From Leptobrachium leishanense (Eukaryota; Chordata; Amphibia; Anura; Megophryidae), in the NCBI GenBank assembly GCA_009667805.1, contig CM019072.1, positions 39,177,519-39,241,518 on the forward strand: a stretch of DNA of 64,000 nucleotides, written 5' to 3'. Positions 33,813 through 44,531 of the stretch are shown here, one piece after another (the first letter of the stretch is position 1; each line of letters begins with the position of its first letter). The notes under the pieces were generated by a model, which was not told the DNA's origin, did not search any database, and worked only from the letters and a program-made list of their open reading frames with translations. A program made the translations under genes and the position numbers.

Positions 33813-34417
33813 TGTAACGTTGGGGGCTTCCAGCCCCTCCGGTGTGCTCGGCGGCAGCATGTCTGATGCTGCTCGCTTGCCAGCGCCCAGTTTAAATAGA
33901 GACAGGCAGGGAGGTGGCTGCATGAGGCACGGCTTGAGAGGGGGGAGCGGTCTGGCGACGCGGACCTATCAGAGTAGTCTATGTCTTTTAAAAACCAACA
34001 GTTCCTTCTAAGCAGTGCCAGATCGTGGTTATCCATACCTGAGCTCCCTGTACCTGTATTCTCTCGTGATTGAACCTGTTATTGACCTCTGCTTGTTTTC
34101 TGACTATTCTGCCTTCCATTGCCCTAGACTATTTCCTTGTACTACACTCCTGCACTGATATCGACACGGCTATTCCCTTTGACCATTCTATACTCTATAT
34201 TCCTGATTCTGGCTCGTCTGACTACCCCCGTGTTGCTGACCGGGTTTTGTATTACGACATTGTCTTTGATTAACCCTTTCTGTCTAGCTAGTATATATAC
34301 CTGGTCAATTGTAAGGACCAGTTAGGGATTCTTTTACGGCTACCCTGTTGGTAGCTTTTGGGCTCTGTGGAGTGTTGGGCTTTAAGGACTGCATGGTGGG
34401 ATCCGGAAACCGTGACA
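33813..34417 (+). repeat. 3' LTR of chromovirus
   Basis: A 605-bp copy of 28856-29466. Confidence 0.9.
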
Positions 34418-35870
34418 GGCTAATCATCAGGTATTTTGAATTGTGACCTATGTTATGGGGCCTCTATAGACAGAGTGATTTACCCTGACATCCTAGTTAT
34501 ACTGAGTGTGAGTAATTGTTGCACATATGCTGAAAGTATGGTCAATAATTCCAATGTGCGAAGGGAGCGGGCTGGGTGAAACCAGAAGTGTTTTTATTTA
34601 AACGTTTTCTGCAATACACAAAGCATAACTTCAGTTCTGGTAGGAGTGTACTTTGACTACTTCCTTATACATTAATACACATTTAGATATATACAGTAAC
34701 ATTCACCTATGCAGTAATAACGTACTTAAGTTAAAATAGTAAACAAACAACAGATATGATTACTCAATCTACATTATAGTAGGCTAATGGTGCAATACAA
34801 TATAATCTAATTACATGAGATCCTATAGTCCTCACATTCCCTGTATGCTGGTGCTCTATAACACATCAGCACAAGCCACTGACATCTGTATACTGTCTTA
34901 TCTAATTACTCAGCAGCCTTTTCTAATTACAGGGATGTGAACTAAATCACTTTTGCCCTCTTTATAACCCTGGATATGCTCCCTCTTACCTGCAATACAC
35001 AAAGCATGACTTCCGTTCTGGTAGGAGTGTACTTTGAATACTTCCTACCAGAAACTGAAATCCTGCTCTTTGATTCCCACCTGCTAATGGAAACATCTTG
35101 CATTAACGCGTGCTCATCATTCAGGCTTTTCACTCTGCTGCCATCTACTGGTGGTTTAATAGAAATGTCATTAGTTTACTTCACCTGATTTTCACATACC
35201 TTACATAATACTGGGCAGGGGATTCTGCAAGGAATATATTGGCAACTAATTGCTTACCCTCTAATCATTGAATTTATTCCTGGATACCTGATAAGGGATT
35301 GTAATGCTTTTTAAGCCATTCCTATTTACCTTTAGTCAAATGCATTGCAACTGTTATGGGATACATAGACCCATGATGTTGGTTTGAATTTATCAACCCC
35401 ACAGGTGTGGCATTGTTCCCTCTGCCATTGTTCCCTCTGACTAGTCATTATACATTAGTTATCTGGTTTATTTGTCTACTTGTCCATTTTTATGTATTTT
35501 TTAATAAAGGTGTACAATTGTGTATGCACTGGGGACATAGATCCTTTACTCCTGTTAGCATCATTTGGATGCATAGGTGCTCTTTTCTTGTTTTGGTTGT
35601 AAATAGGTGGGTTAGGCCCATTTGGATCTATGCTATTGGCCCCATCTAGTGGTTCTAAGAAGTTTAGGTTTGTTTATTATTTTATGTAACTGTCTGTACC
35701 CTTTTATCCCTTTTCATGCACTGTCTTTTTATGTGTTAAACCCCTATTTAATAGCTTTCTGATGTTGGCTGTTTGGTGACTCATGTGATTGGGATTACCA
35801 TTTCTATCCTGTATTTTTGGGAACCATTTGTGTCTGGGTGTGGGGGTATCTTGTCCCGTTCAGGATTTAT
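34418..35870. other. Unassigned region with a ~60-bp direct repeat
   Basis: The block at 34609-34673 (CTGCAATACACAAAGCAT, then TTCTGGTAGGAGTGTACTTT) recurs at 34990-35048 with few changes. This spacing could be an old LTR pair or a local duplication. Nothing else is recognised. Confidence 0.4.
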
Positions 35871-35894
35871 AAGGGTGAAACTGGTGGGGGTAAC

Positions 35895-36790
35895 TGTCAG
35901 TGAATAGAGTGGTAACCCTAGATGAGGAAGGTGAACCTAGCATGCAGAGTACAGGCAGGAAGGCAGCAGCGTCTGCAGCTTTGTTCGGGGGTCACCTCGT
36001 GGCAGCCAAGCTATAGCACAGCCCAGCGTTACATCACAATAGCATTTCCCAGAAATGAGGCAGCACACAGATATTGAGGTTAGGCAGTCAGCCTGGAACT
36101 GAACCTTTAATGAATAATATATACAGTGCCAGGGGGGCCACTTCATCATTAATCCCTTCCCTGGGATATTGCTGCGACAGCTCGGAAATTACTGCCTGGC
36201 ATCTTGGTGTCTGGGACAGATAATGGAATTAACTTTGGACATCAAGACGCCTGCACAACATTCCATCAAATCAGAACAATAGTAGATTGTGGGGATACAC
36301 AAGGGATTCAGATTATAAAGTATCTGATAATATGGCAATGTTGGCTAGACAAGACAGACAAATGAAAACCACTCCAACCTTTGACAGACGTGAACATATT
36401 CTAGATAGAGATAGTTGGAAAATGCTACAGTGACCCACACAGTAATACTATTAGCAGATAGTAACAGATAAACATAGACATTAATGATAATATCAATAAC
36501 AGTATTCATGTGAAGCACAGAAAACATAAACACCCTGCACCTAGAGTTGTAGGTACAGGGTGACTTCAACATATGAGAGGGCAGGGAAACTATGTAAAAC
36601 AACCGGCCCACACCTCCTATATGCATCTTTAGGTCCCTGTACCCCAAGTTCAAAGTGTCTTTTGTCACACTTTCTGTCTAATTAATACTGCACCGGATTC
36701 CAGTTGCTCTACAGAACTCAAGGATAGCAAAATCCTTGGAAATATAGCAACCACAGAAATGGGGAGCCAGGCGTGGTACTCTGTTACAAG
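35895..36790 (-). repeat. Possible old LTR or LTR fragment
   Basis: Begins TGTCAGTGAATAG. The block at about 36510-36600, read inverted, matches 13335-13395 inside the solo LTR at 13104-13814 (the CCTACAACTCTAGGT stretch). No target duplication was found, so the boundaries are weak. Confidence 0.3.
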
Positions 36791-36806
36791 ACAAAAATCA
36801 CTTTAT

Positions 36807-38053
36807 TTAACCCTTTCGCTGCTGAGGCTTTTCCCGCCCCTGTGCTGAGGTCATTTTTTACCTGTTTTGCGCATCATGTTTAAACGTGTTTTGAAGGCTT
36901 ATTTTAGTATATGACATCGACATATTATATATCGTTCTTTCCGTCAGACTCGGTAGATTCATAATATGTCATTATTATATGTATACGTTATGTCATGTTT
37001 GTATATTATAACAAAAAATGCAATAAAATATGTATTTTCAATAATTTACAGCGTGTAAAGTGTTTTTTTCCACATTTTAACATGCGAGCAATTGCGGTTA
37101 TATTTTGTATGGGGTGCGCTTGTTAAAAAAATTAGAGATGGGGTCTCGTTACATTTTTTTTTGGGGAAAATGACACCATTTTTAACAAACGCACCGCATA
37201 CAAAAATCGTTAATGCAGCATCATTGTTCACATTATAATTGAAATGGGAACAATATTGCTGCATTAACAAAACAAAAAAAAAAAAAAAAGTGTTTATTTT
37301 TTTTTTATTATTTTTTTTTTTAATTTTTTTTTATTTTTATTTTTCTTTTTTTTTTTTTTTTTACAATTTTTTTTACTTTCATGTTTGGTATCGTTGGAAC
37401 GGCCATGCTCTGGCCGATCCAACGATATCAAAATTTAACCCCTAACTGCCACGGATCGGGAGATAGGGAGTTCATTGGAACTCCCTATCTCCACACTTCG
37501 TGGCAGTTAGGGGTTAATGCTAGGACTGGCGTCATCGTGCTGCGCACGATGACGCCAGTCCTCTGGGGGAGTTCCCGGAAGCTTGGCCGACATCCAAGAT
37601 GTCGGCCAGCTCCCGGGAAGGATCGCAAATCGGCGCTTTTCAGCGCCGATTTGCGATCCAGCTCCCCAGGGGTTAATGCCAGGCATCATTTGGAAGGGCA
37701 GGCTGTGCCCTTCCAAATGATGCCTGGGTTAAGCCCCTGTGAGCCGCCGATCGGGAGGGAGAGAGGTCCGAAGGACCTCCCCCCCCTCCCTTTCAGGCGC
37801 CTCCTCCGCACATGCGGGGGGGGCGCCTGAATTATGTGTCATCGCGGGGGCGCGATGACACATAATAATGGCGGCCACTGCTCCGGATGCCGGGCTGACA
37901 TCCAGGATGTCAGCCCGCACCGGAGGGGCCAGCGATCGGCCGGAACCCGGCCGAACGCTGACCCCAATGCGAGGACGCGCTCAGCGCGTCCTCCGCATAC
38001 CAGCGGGAATGCTGAGGACGCGCTGAGCGCGTCCTTAGCATTCAAGTGGTTAA
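36807..38053 (+). mobile_element. Hairpin-row TTAA-type element, copy 3
   Basis: The best copy, 1247 bp with TTAA at both ends (36807-36810, 38050-38053). Termini are CCCTTTCGCTGCTGAG on the left and GCATTCAAGTGG on the right. From about 37381 to 38040 the sequence is almost entirely consecutive hairpins: about a dozen, including 37621-37636/37643-37658 (perfect, 16 bp) and 37681-37700/37706-37725 (perfect, 20 bp), and GAGGACGCGC pairs at the end. The left half is AT-rich with long T-runs. No transposase. A piggyBac-like origin is inferred from TTAA and CCCTTT. Confidence 0.85.
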
Positions 38054-38344
38054 ACAAGCAACATTTCCTATGTATGAACAACATTGATCAACCAGCTTGG
38101 TAAAGGCTGTTCCCACAGCTGAAACATTGCTTGTGTGGCACTCTGTGTATTAAATCGGTATTAAACTCATTGCACCCCAAAAGAGTACTGTAAACAGGAC
38201 TAAGTAGAAAGCATCTTGTTTTGTTATTATTGAAATTTACCAGAACATAGTTCTGTTGCTGCTGTTCTGACCTCCTACCAGCGGGTGTCACTGCTGTGTC
38301 CTCAGCCACAGAAACTGTACTTAATACCATGTGGTTGTCTCAGT

Positions 38345-38439
38345 GATTCAGTAATCCTGAAGTTACCACTGGATGCAGTTAAGAGAGAGTGTGCACAGTG
38401 CATCCAGAGTAAAAACAGAATCTTTTATCTGTTTCAGGT
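38345..38439. repeat. Perfect 95-bp direct repeat, copy 1
   Basis: Identical in my reading to 39009-39103, from GATTCAGTAATCCTGAAG to ATCTGTTTCAGGT. The pair encloses 569 bp. Confidence 0.9.
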
Positions 38440-39008
38440 AGGCAGAAAAGTATCTAAAGTCTAACAGTTAATGAGAAAGGTTATTAGAGATTTTATGTAA
38501 ATAGGAGTTTGGTCAGACAGACCCCTGCAGACTGATTGCTGTGACAGGCCTGGTGTAATATGCATTGTAAACTGCAGTAGCTGTATTAATGTCTGTATAG
38601 TTGTTCTCTCCTTTAACATGGAGAATGTCATTTAACAGAATGAAGGAAGCATCAGTGTTTTATGCTGTTAAATCGGTCTGGTTACACAGGTTGCTAAATG
38701 GATTCACTGCAGCCACGTGTTGTAATCAACATGGCTGAATTAGGAAAGCATGCTAGTATAGTAACAGAAGCCTTATGTACGAGTAACTCCAGTTCCCAGA
38801 ATCAGTTTTAAGTAGGTTTTATTTCTGAGAAAATGTGCAGAATGTTATTACTTGTGTATGATATTTGTTCTGTGCAATCTCCAACAGAGATTGAAAGTGA
38901 AACCAGATTATATTTTGTTGCTAGGTAGATTTGTTTAATTCTAGATATGTTTGTACCAATTGTTATTTAAGATAGACTGTATAATAGATTAGGATTTTAT
39001 GTTATATA

Positions 39009-39103
39009 GATTCAGTAATCCTGAAGTTACCACTGGATGCAGTTAAGAGAGAGTGTGCACAGTGCATCCAGAGTAAAAACAGAATCTTTTATCTGTTTCA
39101 GGT
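39009..39103. repeat. Perfect 95-bp direct repeat, copy 2
   Basis: See 38345-38439. It is followed within 25 bp by AATAAA (near 39115). The ends are not TG...CA, so an LTR-like reading is uncertain. Confidence 0.9.
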
Positions 39104-39479
39104 GAACTCATAAAATAAATGTGTTGTACCAGAACAAGCTCCGTCTCTTATTCTAAAGAGTGCAACACTTGTTTATATAAAGTGCTTTTTGTCTTGAAAT
39201 GGAGTGCCTGGCTCCCCTTTTCTTTGGCTGAAACCTTTCCGTTTAGACACGAATTTACAAAAATGTCTATATTCAAGGTTGCTTCCAGGGTTTGAATACA
39301 TTGAATGCACAGGAATAATAGTTCTCTGTATTTGCCAAAGGAATTCTCATACACAAAGAAGCACTGCAGCAGGTTTCGAATTTGTTTTATGACAGGAATA
39401 TTTTCTCATCTTACTATTGATTTATGGTTAGTTATTGAACTCTTATCCCAAAACCCAGAAGAAACATGAACTGTAAGTA
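39104..39479. other. No recognised feature
   Basis: AT-rich flank between the direct repeat and the L1-type element. Confidence 0.4.
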
Positions 39480-39487
39480 GAAATCAT

Positions 39488-41700
39488 GGGCGGAGCTTAG
39501 CTGTGCAGGAGAGAAGACGTGTTTTCATGGAGCTCCACTATCGAGTCTCCATTAGCTGACTTTACTGCCCTCCTGGGGACTTTTCTGAATCTCTCCCTGC
39601 CGCACCTATGTTACTGAAGGTAGGGTGCGCCTGACCCCGGGGGATCCGTGGAGATTGTTGCCTTTTTTCGGAGACTACACGCGGCCCGGTGGCCATTTTG
39701 AGGCCTAGGAGGTGAGAAGCTTTGGTGCGGATTCGTCCTGCGCCCGCGAGAGAGCTTGATCTGGCTGGGACGTTTGCCCATACAGTGCGGACCAGTCAAA
39801 TGGGGAAAAAGTCGCAGCCGAAGACCCAGCCATATGCGGACAGTCGCCAGCGTGACATCCTGGAATCCCTGGGAGAGGAGATGAGGCGCAACCGAGAGGG
39901 GGTGGAAGCTCCTGCACCATGAGTACAGAGCAACCGGGGGGAGAAAGGGGGACCTCAGACCGAAGAGATACCCTCCCCGTGTGGGGCTGTCGGTGCCACG
40001 GAGACGAGGCCGGGCGGTACAGGGACTGCAGGATTGGTGGTCGACACAACTGTATTGCCCCCCGAAGTGCTAGCGAATGATGGTGAGGCACAGGATGATC
40101 ACCTGCTCCCTACCAAGGGTGATTTAGGCGCTATGCTGGCAGACCTGAAAGCGACGTGGCGCACTGATATTGCTGGAGTGAAGGCGGAGATGACCGGAGT
40201 CTGGACTCAGATGGCTGAGGTCCGGGACTGTACAACTGAGGTGGAGGTGGCCCACGGTCAATTGCAGTCACGGGTGGAATCCCTCCAGGTTCAAGTAGAA
40301 TACCTCTCGAAATCAGTGGAGCGGCTGGAAACTCGTCACCGCCAGCGGAACATTAGGATCAGAGGGATCCCTGATACACTGTCGAACCAGGCGGTCTTAG
40401 AGCTGGTGAATCGACTCGCGGCTCACCTGCTCCGACTGGAGCCGATTGGATTGGGGTTTTTTAACTCGGTGCTGCGACTCCGAAAATCCCCGATGGCCCC
40501 GACTGCAGCCATCTTGGCGGTGGCGAGAGATGTTGCTGTGCGGCTTCGGCTTATGGCGGTCCCGGCTGCTCGTTCGCCCCTTCTTTACGAGACACTGACA
40601 TTGTCCCTCTTCGCTGACCTACCTTTTGCAACGTTGATGGCTCGACGACGTTTTAAAGAGGTGACCACTCGTCTGAGAGCTGAGGGGGTTCGCTACAGAT
40701 GGGGGGCTGTTGGTACACTTTGCCTGACAAGTAATGGGGTTGTGCAGGTGGCCTCCACACCAGATGAAGCCTTTGTTGGCTCCGCTTGGATTCTACCCGC
40801 CTCCCGCCTCGGATGATCCGGGTTGATGCAGAGGTTTGGCCTCCCTTATGGCCCTGACTTAGTGTTTTGCCGCCTCGTCGCTTGCCCTTTGTTTCCCTCC
40901 CTGGTTTCCCCCTGCCCTCCAACCTCATGGGGTCCATTGTGGAACATTGACTCTTTTTGCTGATCTATGCTCTTGGCTATAACGCTGACTCCCTTCTGGC
41001 AACCTGCTGTCTTTTTTCTTTTTGGATGTGTCTTTTTCTTTTATTCCCCACCTTCCCATGCGACTCCCTGTGGATGTTAGACTTTTTATGCGGTTCCTTA
41101 ATCTTTATATATTTTTATATATATTTTCTGGTCATTACAATGACTACTTTATGGCAACATGCAGTCTTGTTGGGGCTTGTATTATCGTATGGATGATGGC
41201 CTTTACTCCCCTCCCTTACCCCTCCCCATTTCCCTCCTTTATTTTTTTTTCTGGCACTTTCCGGGTAGACTCGAGGTGTGCCACTGAGGCGGACACCATG
41301 GCTCTGCCTGCCATATTTGGCCCTCGAGGGCCCGGGCCTTGTGACATTTGTTTCCATGGCCTCCTATTGTCTTTTTGACGCCTGGGAGTGAGTCAGGACC
41401 GTCACAATCTGGTGGGTGCCTTTCCTCAAATCCCCCCTTTTTTTTTTACCACCATCCTGATGATATACTGTCCACTTTTCTATCTTTCATACGTAAACTG
41501 CCTACTGTTTCTTTTAATATCTGACGTATTACCGTTCTGTAATGTTTTATTTTTAGTTTTTCTTTATTTTCTTTTGTATACTTACGTGGATGACCTTTTT
41601 TGGCCCTGCGAGGCCACTTATTGATGTTTGACCTCTTGGTGTGTCTCTGTTGACTTTGAAATAAAAAAAAAAAATATATAAAAAATTTAAAAAAATCATG
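39488..41700 (+). mobile_element. L1-type retroelement with ORF1 only (HAL1-like)
   Basis: A ~2.2-kb element: GC-rich leader (GGGCGGAGCTTAG start), ORF1 at 39800-40816, about 840 bp of T-rich 3' region, and an A-rich end at about 41660-41695. The word ATCATG occurs immediately before the start and after the tail, a possible short target duplication. No endonuclease or reverse transcriptase coding is seen in any frame. The 5' leader and A-tail are both present, so the lack of ORF2 is not simple 5' truncation. The arrangement recalls mammalian HAL1. Confidence 0.7.
39800..40816 (+). pseudogene. L1 ORF1p-like RNA-binding protein, one early stop
   Basis: One continuous frame of about 338 codons, the usual L1 ORF1p length, interrupted by a single TGA at 39920-39922. 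Starts MGKKSQPKTQP. A coiled coil spans roughly 40100-40320 (hydrophobic heptads through EVEVAHGQLQSRVESLQ and EYLSKSVERLE). The RRM starts with RHRQRNIRIRGIPD, a hallmark of L1 ORF1p. The C-terminal domain has LFADLPFATLMARRRFKEVT and the RYRWG block. ORF1p binds L1 RNA as a trimer and acts as a chaperone (family knowledge). Translation could also start internally at 40034. Confidence 0.82.
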
Positions 41701-42355
41701 TCTATCCATATCTGATTGTTAACCCTTCAAATGTAAGCATGGGTTAGGAGGCATGGAAAGGAGCAAAACAATTCATATTTCGATACGTAATGTATCAGTG
41801 CCAATATTTTTTTTTCTTTTAACAACTGGAAATGAGAAACAATTAAAAAATTAATCAAATAAAACCCACACACGAGACTACTAGAGATGAAAATATTCTT
41901 ACCTTGAATTTTAATGTTCTCTCATGCCTTACGCGGAAGAGAAATCTTGCATCACATCAGTCTTACTCTGACATATAATTAGACAAATCCCTAAGGGTGT
42001 ACAATTTGTCTTCCTTCAGTAAAGAAACTGTTCAGAACCCAAATCTATCTTTCTGCTTCTGTTTTTTAAACCACTTTGTGATAACTGATCTCGATGTGTA
42101 TCCTTTGCCTTATGAATTGAATTCCTAAGTGACTTTTGTGGTCTCGGACCAAGGATTATTAGCATTATTTTATATGCACAGGGACGCTCAACTATCTCTC
42201 TCTGACAAAGTCTTTTGAAGACTGAATCACTAATCTGCTTGTGGGGTAAAGGGTCCCACAGGTGTTAGATTTTCTACATGGCAGATCCAACTTTTGCAGT
42301 AGAATTGCATTTTTCTGTAAGACTTTGGAGAGCTAAAAGGAACTGTTTTGTGTTG
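41701..42355. other. No recognised feature
   Basis: AT-rich DNA between the L1-type element and the solo LTR at 42361. No supported gene. Confidence 0.4.
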
Positions 42356-42360
42356 GTAAT

Positions 42361-43099
42361 TGTGACGGGAACCCTCTCCTTCCGTCTGTCCTGGCACTCC
42401 AGACACCCCCTCGTTGCAGTCAGCCCGGCTACTGGGAGCGCCGTCCTCAGCGCTTCGAGCAGCTTGACCCGCCTGCTTCTGATCTTCTGCCCTGGATCCT
42501 TTTTGAAATTTCAGAAGGCCGCTCTGTGCCTTCTGAGGGTGAGAGTGGGTACCCTGAATCAGACACCAGACAAGCTGTATGTTCAAACAGGAATCTCTCT
42601 CTGACCTTTAATGAACAAAAACGCCACTATTTATGCCCAGGTCCAACAGCCATAATTTGCATACCAAATGCCAACATGTACTTACTAAAACTCTAATTAC
42701 ATTATGTCAGTTAGATATTTACAATAAACATTCCTTAGCCTTCATATCACACATCATTTACATAATCTATTGTTCTAATAGATCAGATTAAAGACAGACT
42801 CTTGAATGCTCAAACATGCAACCAGATAAGGGGAAAACCCATCTGGCATAATCACATAGTACTCAAATTTGTTTACGTTCTACACAAAAACACATCTCTA
42901 AATTCACATTTACATTCAGTAATAGAAGTACATTTAAAACTAAAGCTAAGCAATTTACAATACATTTAAAATCACACCACACAATATAAATTAATATAAA
43001 GTCCTTCCCAAGGCAAATGTCTATGCCTTTTGGGGTTTTTGCCATGGGAATAAAAGTCTTGGGGTTTGACGCGGGGAGCGCTATGTCAGTTCTATGACA
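42361..43099 (+). mobile_element. Solo LTR, 5-bp TSD
   Basis: A 739-bp TG...CA segment (TGTGACGGGAACC to TTCTATGACA) flanked exactly by GTAAT at 42356-42360 and 43100-43104. AATAAA is near 43050, consistent with + orientation. There is no internal region, so this is a recombination product of a full LTR element. Family not otherwise represented in this window. Confidence 0.8.
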
Positions 43100-43104
43100 G
43101 TAAT

Positions 43105-43698
43105 ATTATCAAGTGACCATCTATGAAAACCTACCCATCCATGTAGAGTAAAGTATTGGAAAAAGTACACAACTGTATATGTCTCTTTCATTGACTAGAA
43201 TTTATTTTTATAGGTATGGAATTGTCTTGAATTACTATCTATTTGAACTTCATTATTGATGATATTGTTTTATTATAAAATACATAGATATTATACTTCT
43301 TATAAATTTAAGAGCAATTTTAAAATTCTTCCTTTTGTATAAAACATTGATTGCCAACCCGTAAGCTGAATGAGCCTTATAAGAAATGAAACTCATAAAC
43401 AACTTTATTGAAAAGCAAAACTTGAACTGTTGGCACGAAATAAATGGTGACAGGGGTCAAGTGGAGCAGGAATGCTTGGGAACACAATTGCTCCACAGTT
43501 TTTCAAGAGAAACAGAGTTCCCTTCTGGCCCACACACCGAAAAGCCTTTATTAGGTTTCAACCATGTGTTTCCAGAATACGTCGCCAGAAAAATATGATA
43601 TTACAATTATCATAAGATTCCTTAAAACCCAAATTATTGTTTTATTTAAACATTAATATCATACGTGATATTGGGGCGGTGAGTTAAGGGTGACATGC
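43105..43698. other. No recognised feature
   Basis: AT-rich DNA without a supported gene. Confidence 0.4.
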
Positions 43699-43772
43699 GG
43701 GCCCTATTCCAAGGTCGGTGTTAAGATTACAACAGCTCTGATTAAGTTTACACCAACTCTGGAATAGGTCCC
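43699..43772. mobile_element. Tiny palindromic MITE
   Basis: About 74 bp, GGGCCCTATTCCAAGG at the left and TGGAATAGGTCCC at the right, with GGTGTTAA and TTTACACC also paired. The GGGCCCTATT terminus is shared with 58867-59605. Confidence 0.55.
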
Positions 43773-43817
43773 AAGAATGATAAACTGGGAAGCATAAGTA
43801 TGGAAGCGTCCCCACAC

Positions 43818-44270
43818 TTAGGGCCCAATTCCACTCCTAACTCTTAAATGAAGATGGTAAGGAGGCTAATGTGCGCTTGCCTATTTTCCATTACCATCTC
43901 TGTGTTAACGTTGTTTTCAAAAGAAGGTGCTATTTTAGCACCTTGCCGCGTAATACAGCGCTAAGCTACTTGATACTCCAGGTACCACTTCTGCTCCACC
44001 ACGAGTACCAGCTTCTGGAGTCCATAGGACTCCATGGAGACTTGCGCTTCCGAGCTGCGAGATCATGCAGTGATCGTGGAGGGAGACTAGGAACTATTTC
44101 TTTCCAGTCTCACTTTGCTCCTGGCGAGAAGTGGCGAGTAATGCTATTTTTTTTGCTGAGAGATGAGAGGTGAGTATGGGATTTTTAGGGGGAGGGGGTT
44201 TAGAGAGTGTTAAATGATTTTGCAGAATCATTTAGCACCAGCTTTTAGGAGTTGTTAAAATTTTGTCTTG
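43818..44270. repeat. Decayed hairpin-rich repeat
   Basis: Starts TTAGGGCCCAATTCC and contains the CTGGAGTCCATAGGACTCCA palindrome (44013-44032), also found near 28350 and, as a variant, near 59395. Related to the MITE at 58867-59605. Confidence 0.45.
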
Positions 44271-44531
44271 TGAGTTCTGACAGTAATTTGCACCTGCACT
44301 TTGTAATAACTCACTTGTCGAGACGATAAAAAGATATTGCGCTTCCCATGTTAGGTATAGGAGAGGCTTAAGTACAGGAAGATTGTGCAAGCTGTGAGGA
44401 GCAAAACTTTTTCATCCAACTGTATCCTCGTCCATTCGTCAATCTCTACACTGGCGTCCTGTTTCCTTTAGAATCAATTTTAAAATACTGGTGCTCACAT
44501 GCAAAGCTCTCCATAACCGCAACCTTACCTA

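Larger units (their letters stand above)
28856..34417 (+). mobile_element. Ty3/gypsy chromovirus LTR retrotransposon, dead
   Basis: A complete element: 5' LTR 28856-29466, coding region 29482-33657, 3' LTR 33813-34417. LTRs start TGTAACG and end GTGACA and differ by scattered substitutions and small indels, so the insertion is not recent. No exact 5-bp target duplication was found (GACTT versus GGCTA). A solo LTR of the same family lies inverted at 54387-54934. Many frame breaks are described under the coding entries. Confidence 0.92.

Noticed and set aside
34609..35048. LTR pair of a small element
   Set aside because: The ~60-bp direct repeat has no TG...CA ends and no target duplication that I can see.
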